From assembly GCA_044227925.1 (NCBI GenBank), contig JBGAVW010000002.1:1-64000 (forward strand): a DNA stretch of 64,000 nucleotides, given 5' to 3'. Of this stretch, positions 8,839 through 16,330 are shown piece by piece. The notes below the pieces were generated by a model. The model was not told where the DNA came from. It did not search any database and saw only the letters and a program-made list of their open reading frames with translations. The position numbers were made by a program, and so were the translations under genes. Position 1 is the first letter of the stretch. Every line of letters begins with the position of its first letter. This DNA is from JADJLQ01 sp044227925 (GTDB taxonomy: Bacteria; Bacteroidota; Bacteroidia; Chitinophagales; Saprospiraceae).

Positions 8839-9348
8839 TTAGTCACTATCTCTGTTGTAGTCATTATCTCTGTTGAAATCGCTACCACCGCTGCGGAAGC
8901 CACCTCTGCTTCCACCTCCGTCACGACTTCCTCCGCCGCTGCCGCCATCACGACGACCACCGCGAAATCCACCGCCACCACCAGAACCACCACGACCACC
9001 GCGATCGCCACCGCCACCACCTGGGCGATAACCACCACCATAGCCACCTTCACGACGGGGTCTGAATCCTCCACCGCCACCACCACCTGGGCGTGGTCCT
9101 CTGTCTTCTTTAGGGCGAGCTTCGTTTACACTAAGTACTTTCTCCATCCAATTGTAATTGTTAAGAGCAGCAATGGCATTATTTGCTTCGTCGTTATTTT
9201 CCATTTCGACAAAACCGAAGCCACGGCTACGACCACTCATGCGGTCCATAATAATTTTAGCAGATTTTACCGCTCCATATTGAGCAAATAAAGCCTCTAG
9301 CTGATCATCAGTAGCACTGTAACTGATGTTTGCAACATAAATATTCAT
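8839..9348 (-). CDS. RRM-type RNA-binding protein with Gly/Arg-rich tail
   Basis: A 169-residue protein. Residues 1-80 are one RNA recognition motif with RNP2 (IYVANI, 3-8) and RNP1 (RGFGFVEM, 42-49). From about 85 to the end it is a low-complexity tail of Gly, Arg, Ser and Asp with many RGG/GGG stretches. Such short RRM proteins are frequent in Bacteroidota and cyanobacteria, where they are linked to cold or stress responses and RNA chaperoning; in Bacteroides related proteins influence capsule and carbohydrate-use gene expression. The tail may drive condensation or RNA contacts (inference). A 181-bp stretch separates it from yqeY upstream, with a TACATTTG box at 9508-9501 (minus), giving a leader of about 145 nt. 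Confidence 0.94.
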   Translation of the reverse strand: MNIYVANISYSATDDQLEALFAQYGAVKSAKIIMDRMSGRSRGFGFVEMENNDEANNAIAALNNYNWMEKVLSVNEARPKEDRGPRPGGGGGGGFRPRREGGYGGGYRPGGGGGDRGGRGGSGGGGGFRGGRRDGGSGGGSRDGGGSRGGFRSGGSDFNRDNDYNRDSD

Positions 9349-9500
9349 TCTAAGAAAATTTAAATAATAAAAAAAGTTATTGAATTAATTAAAAAGGTGC
9401 ATGTAAGAATTAGGAAACTGGCAAAAAAATCTATCCATCAGATGAATATTTATGCAAACTTTTTCAACGGGTTTCACTAAAGATTTCGCTTAATTGTCTT

Positions 9501-9508
9501 CAAATGTA
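9501..9508 (-). promoter_or_regulatory. Candidate -7 box for the RRM gene
   Basis: TACATTTG on the minus strand matches TAnnTTTG exactly. No clear -33 TTTG is seen at 19-21 bases. If used, the transcript would have a long leader (roughly 145 nt), common for cold-responsive RNA-binding proteins. Confidence 0.35.
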
Positions 9509-9529
9509 TACAAATAAATTGACTTTAGC

Positions 9530-9979
9530 CTATGCTGTCAATAATTTTTTTACAATCTCGGCAATCGTTTTACCATCCGCTTTACCTGCTAATGCCTTGG
9601 AAGCCAACCCCATTACTTTACCCATATCCTTTATTCCAGCTGCATTATTTTCTTTTATGAGGCTTGATACTATGGTTTCAATTTCTTCAGCTGTCATTTG
9701 TTTTGGCAGATATCGTTGTATTACTTCGATTTCCTCTTTTTCTACAGTGGCAAGATCAGGCCTGTTTTGAGCCTCATATATTGCCAGTGAGTCTTGTCTT
9801 TGTTTTACTAATTTCTGCAATAGCTTGATCTCTCTGTCAGAGTCCATAGCACTTCCCGACCCGTCAGTTTTAGCCAGGAGTATGGCTGCCTTTACTGCTC
9901 GCACGCCTCTTAGCCATGCCTGGTCTTTGGCTTTCATTGCTTCTTTGATGTCGTTATTTATTTGTTCTTCGAGTGACAT
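9530..9979 (-). CDS. yqeY: GatB/YqeY domain protein
   Basis: A 149-residue all-helical protein matching the YqeY family along its whole length: SLEEQINNDIKEAMKAKD at the start, R-Q-D-S-L-A-I-Y in the middle, and LPKQMTAEEIE then KDMGKVMGLASKALAGKADG in the C-terminal half. The family shares the tail domain of the GatB subunit of Glu-tRNA(Gln) amidotransferase, which contacts tRNA; its own role is not settled. It is cytosolic and apparently monocistronic, lying between the RRM gene and the Skp-like genes. Confidence 0.93.
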   Translation of the reverse strand: MSLEEQINNDIKEAMKAKDQAWLRGVRAVKAAILLAKTDGSGSAMDSDREIKLLQKLVKQRQDSLAIYEAQNRPDLATVEKEEIEVIQRYLPKQMTAEEIETIVSSLIKENNAAGIKDMGKVMGLASKALAGKADGKTIAEIVKKLLTA

Positions 9980-10066
9980 ACGGTATTAATTTTAAATATT
10001 AAATTGTAACGGATAAACATAAGGATTAAATAATAAGTTTCTCACATATTGCATTCAAAAAAGCCA

Positions 10067-10104
10067 AAAGCAAAAGCCCTATCAAATGATAGCGCTTTTG
10101 CTTT
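10067..10104 (-). terminator. Rho-independent terminator after the tandem Skp-like genes
   Basis: Two 18-base arms (10067-10084 and 10087-10104) are complementary with one internal C-C mismatch and a minimal loop. On the minus strand it begins about 30 bp past the stop of the gene at 10136 and ends with several T residues from the AAAGC/GCTTT arms. Confidence 0.8.
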
Positions 10105-10135
10105 ATTCAATATAATTCTTTGAATACGGATATTC

Positions 10136-10684
10136 TTAATTCTTTTTTGCTTCAGTACCTGTCTGAGCAGCAGGCTTGGCAAACCCAAGTTTGGTACGCA
10201 CCAGGTTGCTTATATCGGTAGTTTCATCAGCATATAATAACATTCCTGCGCTGGAATCAAATATATAGGCAAAACCATTTTCTTTTGCCACCTCTGTGAT
10301 GGCCTTATTTATTTTGTCCAATATAGGCTGGAGTAATGCTTCTCTCTTTTGGGCAAGCTGATTTTGCATGTCTTGCTCTAATTTTCCCAGATCTTCTTCT
10401 TCGGCTTTTAATTTTTCTGCCTGCTCCTGAAGGGCTTTGGGTGCAATTTCTCCTTGTTTTTCTTTCTTTGCCAGATCAGCATACTTGGCTTGCAAAGCTT
10501 CCACTTTTTGCTGGCCTTGCTTGGAAAGTTGTTCCTGGTATGCTTTCAGGTTAGACTCTGCTTGTTTTACCTCAGGTACTTCGGCCATGATAGCTGCGCT
10601 GTTCATGAAGCCAAATTTTTGTGCTTGAATGGATGCACCTACAAGCATAACTCCTAAGATTAAAATTGATTTTATTGATTTCAT
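10136..10684 (-). CDS. OmpH/Skp-like periplasmic chaperone (second copy)
   Basis: A 182-residue protein with a signal peptide (residues 1-21, ending SIQAQ) followed by a strand KFGFMNSAAIMAEVPEV and long amphipathic helices rich in Lys, Glu and Gln (about 40-120), the tentacle architecture of Skp/OmpH. The C-terminal part YIFDSSAGMLLYADETTDIS is the usual end of the family's beta-sheet body. Skp holds unfolded outer membrane proteins in the periplasm before BAM-mediated insertion. It lies 46 bp downstream of another OmpH-like gene; in Bacteroidota such tandem copies normally follow bamA, but here no bamA is adjacent. A strong hairpin terminator ends the unit. Confidence 0.92.
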   Translation of the reverse strand: MKSIKSILILGVMLVGASIQAQKFGFMNSAAIMAEVPEVKQAESNLKAYQEQLSKQGQQKVEALQAKYADLAKKEKQGEIAPKALQEQAEKLKAEEEDLGKLEQDMQNQLAQKREALLQPILDKINKAITEVAKENGFAYIFDSSAGMLLYADETTDISNLVRTKLGFAKPAAQTGTEAKKN

Positions 10685-10730
10685 TTTTTATTGACTTTAA
10701 TATGAGCGTATTTTTCGGGCTGCAAATGTA

Positions 10731-11240
10731 TTACTGAATTCCCAATTTTTTCAGTATGTCCCCTGTTTTGTCCATTCCCGGGTTGGAGAAGATCACCCCT
10801 GCACTGGCCCCCTTGTCCAATACCAGATCATAAGACTTGGCAGTAGCGTATTCTTGTATGGCTTTGTATACCTTATCCTGAATAGGTTGCACCAGTTCTT
10901 GTCTCTTCAGAAACAAAGCACCTTCTGGTCCAAATTTTGATTTCTGTGCTTCCATCACTTCTTTTTCTTTCTTCATGATTTCTTCTTCCTTTGTTTTTCT
11001 TTGCTCTTCACTGAGTAGCACTTGCTCAGCCTGGTATTTATTATACATTACTTTAATTTTGTCACGGGACTCCGCTATCTCTTGTTTCCAGGTGGCAGTG
11101 ATTTTATCCAGCTGCTCCTGTGCTTTTTTGTATTCGGTAAGATTTTCAAGTACCTGGGTGATATCCACAATTGCAATTTTTTGAGAAGTGGCAAATGACC
11201 AGGCACTAGCCAAAATCACAACAAAAAGAATTCTTTTCAT
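10731..11240 (-). CDS. OmpH/Skp-like periplasmic chaperone (first copy)
   Basis: A 169-residue protein with signal peptide 1-19 (ending ATSQ), then KIAIVDITQVLENLTEYKKA, the family's first strand and helix, a long charged coiled-coil stretch (about 40-110) and the closing segment YDLVLDKGASAGVIFSNP. It is the same family as the downstream gene but clearly diverged, so this is an old duplication. Probably two Skp-type trimers with different clients. The 235 bp upstream, towards the unknown membrane protein gene, contain no further gene. Confidence 0.92.
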   Translation of the reverse strand: MKRILFVVILASAWSFATSQKIAIVDITQVLENLTEYKKAQEQLDKITATWKQEIAESRDKIKVMYNKYQAEQVLLSEEQRKTKEEEIMKKEKEVMEAQKSKFGPEGALFLKRQELVQPIQDKVYKAIQEYATAKSYDLVLDKGASAGVIFSNPGMDKTGDILKKLGIQ

Positions 11241-11475
11241 GATTTGTTTATTTTATGATTCAAAGGTATGATTATAATACGTTTAATAGTTAATGATGTA
11301 ACTGGTCCGCATAAGAAAAAGTTACACCTATAAAAATTAAAATGGAGCTAATTTTAATATAAAAAATTGAATACAAACAATTTATATATATAATGAAAGT
11401 TACTATTTTAAAAAGAATAACTTTTACCATATGGAGTATTAAGAGTTTTAACTAAATCAAAACAAGAAGAATTTA

Positions 11476-12537
11476 TTATTTATTTTTCGTCAGCCATTGA
11501 TCTACAAGTCTTATACAATCAAAAGCGGTCCTTTTAATTGGGTGGGGATGCAGCAGGGCCTTTTTTATTTCAGCTACTGCAGGTCTAAAATCCACTTCAC
11601 CATTAAACTTGTCAGCAGAGCGCAATGCCCGTTCTACTTCCCAGCTGAACTGACCAGGATAAAAATGATGTTCCTGGCTGCATTCTTCTATTCGCATCCG
11701 TATCCAATCTGCTAAAGAATACAAGCCTGTATTGATGGCATCCGGAAACATTTCTTTATTGGGCACTTCCTGAGAAGCTAAAAAGTTGAATACTTCCAGG
11801 GCCCCATCACTCTTTAGATATTTCACCATAGTTTCCTGCCAGTCTGGTCTGGATTTGATTTTGTATACGGCTTTGTTTACCACAGAACTATCTTTATTAT
11901 CATCAGCAAACACCATAATTCGTAAAAAATCTACATCACTGAGTACATTAGAGGATTCTATCTCTTTTATCATGCGCACATCATTTGCATCTGATCGTTC
12001 TATACTGGATTTGATTCGATTTCTCTGATTGCGCAGGGATTCAAAAAAAAGATTCAGCCCAAATAAACCAATGGATAAAGCACCCGCAATTACTGATCCA
12101 TAAAGTGGTAATCGCAAAGAATCAAAAGGAGCGGCATTCTCATTTCTATTGACTAAAATAAACGAACAAACTATACATACCAACAGTGCAGCTGATGATA
12201 CATAACTGATGGTATTTCCAAGCACAGAAAATGGAGATGGTTCGTCTTTCATAAATGAGGCCAATGCGCTTCCTAATGTGATGATAATGCTGCCTAAGCA
12301 GGAGTACAGCATGGTATTTTTTCCCATATGATGTAGCCAATCGTATCCCCCTCTCCATGCAATAATCCATGTTACCACCAGGAGCAAAATGAGTATCATC
12401 AGGTAACTGTAAATTATATTCCAGGCCCAACTCATACCCGCATCACCTCCAGGCAATTTAGTAAAATACACCTGGTGGGTAACCGAGAGATACACCAAAG
12501 TAGTAACCAATAATATTAGATTTAGAATAAGCTGCAT
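11476..12537 (-). CDS. Membrane protein of unknown function with soluble C-terminal domain
   Basis: A 353-residue protein I do not recognise. The first half has about five hydrophobic segments (near 3-20, 40-62, 75-96, 105-127 and 145-166), so it should be in the inner membrane. The second half, from about 170, is a charged helical domain beginning ESLRNQRNRIKSSIERSDAND, with features of an alpha-helical repeat (for example MVKYLKSDGALEVFNFLASQ). No catalytic motif is visible. It lies 42 bp downstream of the M28 peptidase gene on the same strand and may be co-transcribed with it. Starts at the ATG at 12537, directly before the first hydrophobic segment. Confidence 0.8.
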   Translation of the reverse strand: MQLILNLILLVTTLVYLSVTHQVYFTKLPGGDAGMSWAWNIIYSYLMILILLLVVTWIIAWRGGYDWLHHMGKNTMLYSCLGSIIITLGSALASFMKDEPSPFSVLGNTISYVSSAALLVCIVCSFILVNRNENAAPFDSLRLPLYGSVIAGALSIGLFGLNLFFESLRNQRNRIKSSIERSDANDVRMIKEIESSNVLSDVDFLRIMVFADDNKDSSVVNKAVYKIKSRPDWQETMVKYLKSDGALEVFNFLASQEVPNKEMFPDAINTGLYSLADWIRMRIEECSQEHHFYPGQFSWEVERALRSADKFNGEVDFRPAVAEIKKALLHPHPIKRTAFDCIRLVDQWLTKNK

Positions 12538-12578
12538 GAGGTATCCCTAATTTTTGTAAGCATTGATGACAAAATATA

Positions 12579-14285
12579 TCAATCCAATCGCAATTTATTT
12601 ATTTCATCGATTGACTTTTCTATAGTTCTTCTAATTCCGGGAGTTGGGCCTTCTGTATTAATTTCGATCATAGTACGAAACACTTCGGTATAATATTTTT
12701 TCCACACATCAATAATATGGTACTGTGCAGGCGCGACCGCTCCACCGGCGATAGCTGATTTGCTCAAATTTATTTCGTCCTTTATTCTGCTTAGGGCATT
12801 TTGTTTTAATTCGTGTATCAGTCTGATGCTTGTTTTTTCAGTGTTTGCGCAAAGTGTAAAGGCGGTCGCTAATGCCGCGACACCCACATTTTCCAATTCC
12901 TCTTTCGATACCATGTCAATCCTGTCACCATCTACATGATAAAAAACATCCGTAAAATGCCACATCAAAAGTCCGGGTATATGGGCATCTAAAAATGGGG
13001 TATGATCACTGCCTCCTTCAAATGGATTGGTATTCACTTTCCAGCCATTAAACTTTGATTGTTGCAGGCATCTGTTTAGCAGCATATCATTGAAATAATG
13101 TGGGAATAGATCGGATTCTTTTAAAGGGCTACCGCCCCACTCAGTATGCTTATCCTTACCTCTGGTCCAGATGGTTGATGGGTCAGGCATTTTTTCTATT
13201 AGAAAGCTGCCTCCTGTTTTGTTCACATCTTCTCCTACCATATCCAGGCTCAAACCCCACAGAATTCCTTTTTTTCGCAAACTGTCTTCTACTATATATC
13301 GCCTGGTAGAGATGATTTCATCACCCCATAAAAATGTAATGCTCCGGTGAGGGAGATATTTTTTTGCTTTGATCATTTCAGCAGTGACCCTCGCCATTTC
13401 TGCTAATGCTCCCACACCGGAGGCGTTATCATTAGCGCCAGGCTCTTGTACATGTGCACTGAATACAAAACGTTCCTGTTGCTTTACTGAACCTTTTACA
13501 TTGGCAATAATAGTAAGCTCATCATCAGTATAAAAAGCAGTCTTTATTTTTACCGTAGCATGTACAGCACCTGCTGCAAGTGCCGTAGCTAATCTTTCTT
13601 TTGCTGCATAGGATAAAAATATACACCATTTATTTTCTATGCTATCCAGGTATGGTATACTGCCGAAGGAAATAGAAGAAGTATGTTTTTCAGGTTGATT
13701 GTACGGTGGAATAGAATAGGTGAGTAGTCCCAAGGCTTTGTGTTTTAATACTATGGCATGAAGAGCCCTGACAGATCCTATCCCGAAAAGTATTTTACCG
13801 CTTAAGTTTTTACCGCTTATTTCCCTATCTGTTCCTGAACCGATATTGATTATTTCTCCTGTAACTCCTTCCTTGCCTGTGCTGGCAGAGTTAATAGCAA
13901 TCATATTTTTATTCGAATCAAATGACAAGAGAGGTGCCTGATCGCCGGTTAAAGTCAAACTGCCTTCCATGGGTTGCCAGGATGGACGGCGAAGTTTTCT
14001 TTTTTCTATCCGGTATGTGAGCACATCCGATGTGCGGGCAACCTGTTCATTTATGAAACCAGCATTTCTTAGTATATTTTCTATATAGAATATGCATTCA
14101 TCGAAATGAGGATTACCTGCTAATCTCCATCTTTTTTCTGCAAAAGCTACGGTCTGGTATGCTTTGTCACTATCAAATGCTGATCGCAGGTCACCATACA
14201 ATTTATCTGTGACGGCAAATTTTTGTGAAACTGCATTGGTAAACACCATTATTGCTATCAGAGATACCATGTGGATTCGATTCAT
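12579..14285 (-). CDS. Secreted M28-family zinc metallopeptidase
   Basis: I start it at the ATG at 14285 (568 residues), which begins a signal peptide MNRIHMVSLIAIMVF with cleavage near AVSQ; the longer in-frame reading from 14342 would run through the upstream terminator hairpin. The catalytic domain sits in the middle: FSAHVQEPGANDNASGVGA supplies a His and the metal-bridging Asp, FLWGDEIISTRRY the catalytic acidic pair, LSLDMVGED a further Asp, and F-Y-H-V-D-G-D-R the last His. The family removes N-terminal residues or processes peptides with two zinc ions. The canonical His-x-Asp is His-Val-Gln here, a small deviation. Likely periplasmic or exported. Confidence 0.88.
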   Translation of the reverse strand: MNRIHMVSLIAIMVFTNAVSQKFAVTDKLYGDLRSAFDSDKAYQTVAFAEKRWRLAGNPHFDECIFYIENILRNAGFINEQVARTSDVLTYRIEKRKLRRPSWQPMEGSLTLTGDQAPLLSFDSNKNMIAINSASTGKEGVTGEIINIGSGTDREISGKNLSGKILFGIGSVRALHAIVLKHKALGLLTYSIPPYNQPEKHTSSISFGSIPYLDSIENKWCIFLSYAAKERLATALAAGAVHATVKIKTAFYTDDELTIIANVKGSVKQQERFVFSAHVQEPGANDNASGVGALAEMARVTAEMIKAKKYLPHRSITFLWGDEIISTRRYIVEDSLRKKGILWGLSLDMVGEDVNKTGGSFLIEKMPDPSTIWTRGKDKHTEWGGSPLKESDLFPHYFNDMLLNRCLQQSKFNGWKVNTNPFEGGSDHTPFLDAHIPGLLMWHFTDVFYHVDGDRIDMVSKEELENVGVAALATAFTLCANTEKTSIRLIHELKQNALSRIKDEINLSKSAIAGGAVAPAQYHIIDVWKKYYTEVFRTMIEINTEGPTPGIRRTIEKSIDEINKLRLD

Positions 14286-14305
14286 GATCTGGATGTAAAT
14301 TAAAA

Positions 14306-14339
14306 AACCCTTATTCCGTATTGGAACAGAATAAGGGTT
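14306..14339 (-). terminator. Rho-independent terminator of the DUF1761 gene
   Basis: AACCCTTATTC (14306-14316) and GAATAAGGGTT (14329-14339) form a perfect 11-bp stem, followed on the minus strand by a run of six T. It separates the DUF1761 gene from the peptidase gene and argues for the peptidase start at 14285. Confidence 0.88.
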
Positions 14340-14362
14340 CAAATTTCGGTTTTTTTATTCTA

Positions 14363-14800
14363 TTATCTCCAGGCGCTTAACAGTCCTGCCATCAGACTTA
14401 CGGTCACCAGCCAATATCCTACATTAACTCCTAGCCATTTCATTGATTTTTGCTCAAAAATAGCCATAGTACCGAATATGGGTATTACCAACATAATGGT
14501 CAAAACCAAACCATGCACCAGGCCATGCCCGAATGTATGATAGGAATGTCCATCAGGTGCGGTATCCTGACCCGGGCCAGTAACGTTTTGCTGAATAAAT
14601 AATGACAGCAGCACCGAAAGACCAAGAGCTGCCAGATACAGTATTGGTTTTGGAGGTTTCAACGTTTCCAGTTTGAAGCCGTTAGCATCCATCCACATAC
14701 CACCCATTACTTTGGGATGATAATAAACGAAACCAACGATCATTGGGATTAATGCGGCCAATCCCGTGGCCATTAAATTAGGATTATATTCCATATACAT
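14363..14800 (-). CDS. DUF1761 small membrane protein
   Basis: A 145-residue protein with four hydrophobic segments. The N-terminus (N-P-N-L-M-A-T-G-L-A-A-L-I-P-M-I-V-G-F-V-Y-Y-H-P-K-V-M-G, broken over the first helix) and W-M-D-A-N-G-F are characteristic of DUF1761 proteins. HTFGHGLVHG in the third segment is a His-containing motif facing the membrane. The function of the family is unknown. Two ATGs are possible (14800 and 14794). It ends with a strong terminator and is divergent from the WYL regulator gene. Confidence 0.85.
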   Translation of the reverse strand: MYMEYNPNLMATGLAALIPMIVGFVYYHPKVMGGMWMDANGFKLETLKPPKPILYLAALGLSVLLSLFIQQNVTGPGQDTAPDGHSYHTFGHGLVHGLVLTIMLVIPIFGTMAIFEQKSMKWLGVNVGYWLVTVSLMAGLLSAWR

Positions 14801-15048
14801 TTAAGGTTTTAAAATATGAATATAATGAAGTTAGTGGAAATGACAAAATGAAGATGGGTGTACCGACAATGCCCTCATTAATTTATAAATATATTCAGAT
14901 TAAGAAGTTGCCTTAAGTCATACTTTTGGAAACGGGAATGTAAAAAATTAAATTGCTTTCGATATATTGATCAGGTAGAATTAAACTATTTTACAATATC
15001 TGATTTGTTAGACACTAAAGACCTGATTTTATTCCTTATTTTTATACG

Positions 15049-15768
15049 ATGTCTGACCATAGCATTACCCGACTGGCACGACTGACAGGAATACAGACTT
15101 TACTGCAAAGTAAAAAACTGACTACAGCCTCCGAATTAGCCAAAAAATATGGTATAAGTGTGCGCACTATATATAGAGATATACGTGCACTGGAAGAATC
15201 GGGCTTACCTGTAGTGACCGAAGAAGGGAAAGGATATAGTATAGTAGATGGGTATAAATTGCCTCCTGTAATGTTTACTGAAAAAGAAGCCATCGCTATG
15301 ATCACTTCGGAGAAAATAATACTTCAAAATAAGGACTCCTCGTTAGTGAGTGTGTACTCTGATGCAATATCCAAAATAAAAGCAGTACTCAAATCCTCTA
15401 ATAAATATAAAGCAGATTTTTTAAAAGAACGGGTACATGTTGGAAAAAACTTTGAAAGCCTCCGTACCAGTAATGCATTGATAGATATCCAATTGGCATT
15501 GACCAATTATCAATTGATAAAAGTAAAATATAAAACGGTGGATGGCCGTGAAAGTGAAAGGTTACTAGAGCCATTTTACATTTATCACTCTGTACAGGAA
15601 GATTGGACTCTCCATGCCTATTGTCGCTTACGTAAAGAATTCAGGACTTTCAGGCTCGATCGCATGGCATCAATACAAATTTTGGATCAACAATTTGAAC
15701 CCCATAAAGTTGGAGTAAAGAAATATTTTGGAAAAAAAATCATAGTGCCAATAAAAAATAAAGAATAA
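15049..15768 (+). CDS. YafY-type regulator: HTH_11 plus WYL domain
   Basis: A 239-residue protein. The winged helix-turn-helix is at 5-60 (ARLTGIQTLLQSKKLTTASE then KYGISVRTIYRDIRALE), followed by a linker helix and a WYL domain around 135-235 with Y-R/K-type positions (YKTVDGRESERLLEPFYIYH and FRTFRLDRMASI). Such proteins bind a small ligand or nucleic acid through WYL and regulate neighbouring genes. The DinB-like gene starts 72 bp downstream, a pairing often seen with YafY-like regulators, and is the natural target. Confidence 0.9.
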   Translation: MSDHSITRLARLTGIQTLLQSKKLTTASELAKKYGISVRTIYRDIRALEESGLPVVTEEGKGYSIVDGYKLPPVMFTEKEAIAMITSEKIILQNKDSSLVSVYSDAISKIKAVLKSSNKYKADFLKERVHVGKNFESLRTSNALIDIQLALTNYQLIKVKYKTVDGRESERLLEPFYIYHSVQEDWTLHAYCRLRKEFRTFRLDRMASIQILDQQFEPHKVGVKKYFGKKIIVPIKNKE

Positions 15769-15840
15769 AATATACCCCTGACATAGGGCTGTCACATGAC
15801 GGGCATAGTTTTGATATTGAAAATTAAATTATCAAAATCT

Positions 15841-16311
15841 ATGAATCAAAATCTGTTTATCAACACAGCATCTTTGTTAACACACTGGCAGGGACACCGT
15901 GCCTTGTCCCGCAAGGTTTTTCTCGCATTCCCCGATGAATCACTGCATCGTTTTTCTATAGGGGGCATGAGACCTTATGCACAATTATTTCTTGAAATGA
16001 TCAAGATGTCGGCACCCAGTCTCAAAGGGTTTGCAACCGGAGAATGGGAAAACCTTAATTTCAATGAAACGTATTCCAAAGATGATTTACTGCGGATGTG
16101 GGATCAGGCAACATTGGATATAAATTATTGGTGGAATCAGATCAAACCGGAAAAATTTCAGGAAGTGGATAAAGCCTTTGGTCAATGGGAGGGGAAAGTG
16201 TACGATCTCATTTTATACCTGATAGATAATGAAATCCATCACCGCGGTCAAGGTTATGTATATCTCAGGGCTTTGGGAATCGAACCTCCTTTCTTTTGGG
16301 ACAGAGCGTGA
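15841..16311 (+). CDS. DinB-family four-helix-bundle protein
   Basis: From the ATG at 15841 this is 156 residues; a longer in-frame start at 15796 would add 15 residues that do not resemble the family. The helices carry the usual metal-site histidines: His in LLTHWQGHRALSR near the start and the pair in YLIDNEIHHRGQGYVYLRALGI near the end, the typical H-H-R-G-Q closing motif. The family includes metal-dependent thiol transferases (bacillithiol or mycothiol) and many uncharacterised members. It follows the WYL regulator on the same strand, convergent with the large gene ending at 16331. Confidence 0.85.
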   Translation: MNQNLFINTASLLTHWQGHRALSRKVFLAFPDESLHRFSIGGMRPYAQLFLEMIKMSAPSLKGFATGEWENLNFNETYSKDDLLRMWDQATLDINYWWNQIKPEKFQEVDKAFGQWEGKVYDLILYLIDNEIHHRGQGYVYLRALGIEPPFFWDRA

Positions 16312-16330
16312 AGCAGTTAACTCATAGCAA

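Noticed and set aside
8826..9086. Antisense-type open frame rich in Val and Ala overlapping the Gly-rich tail gene
   Set aside because: It is the same strand in another frame of the GGN-rich codons, with low-complexity translation; the RRM frame is the real gene.
12146..12430. 94-codon frame inside the unknown membrane protein gene
   Set aside because: It is a shifted-frame shadow of the hydrophobic coding region, with improbable composition.
14286..14342. Longer start for the M28 peptidase
   Set aside because: It would place the terminator hairpin of the DUF1761 gene inside the coding region and put extra residues before a perfect signal peptide.
15796..15840. Earlier start for the DinB-like protein
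   Set aside because: The extra 15 residues fall before the family's first helix and the later ATG gives the normal length.
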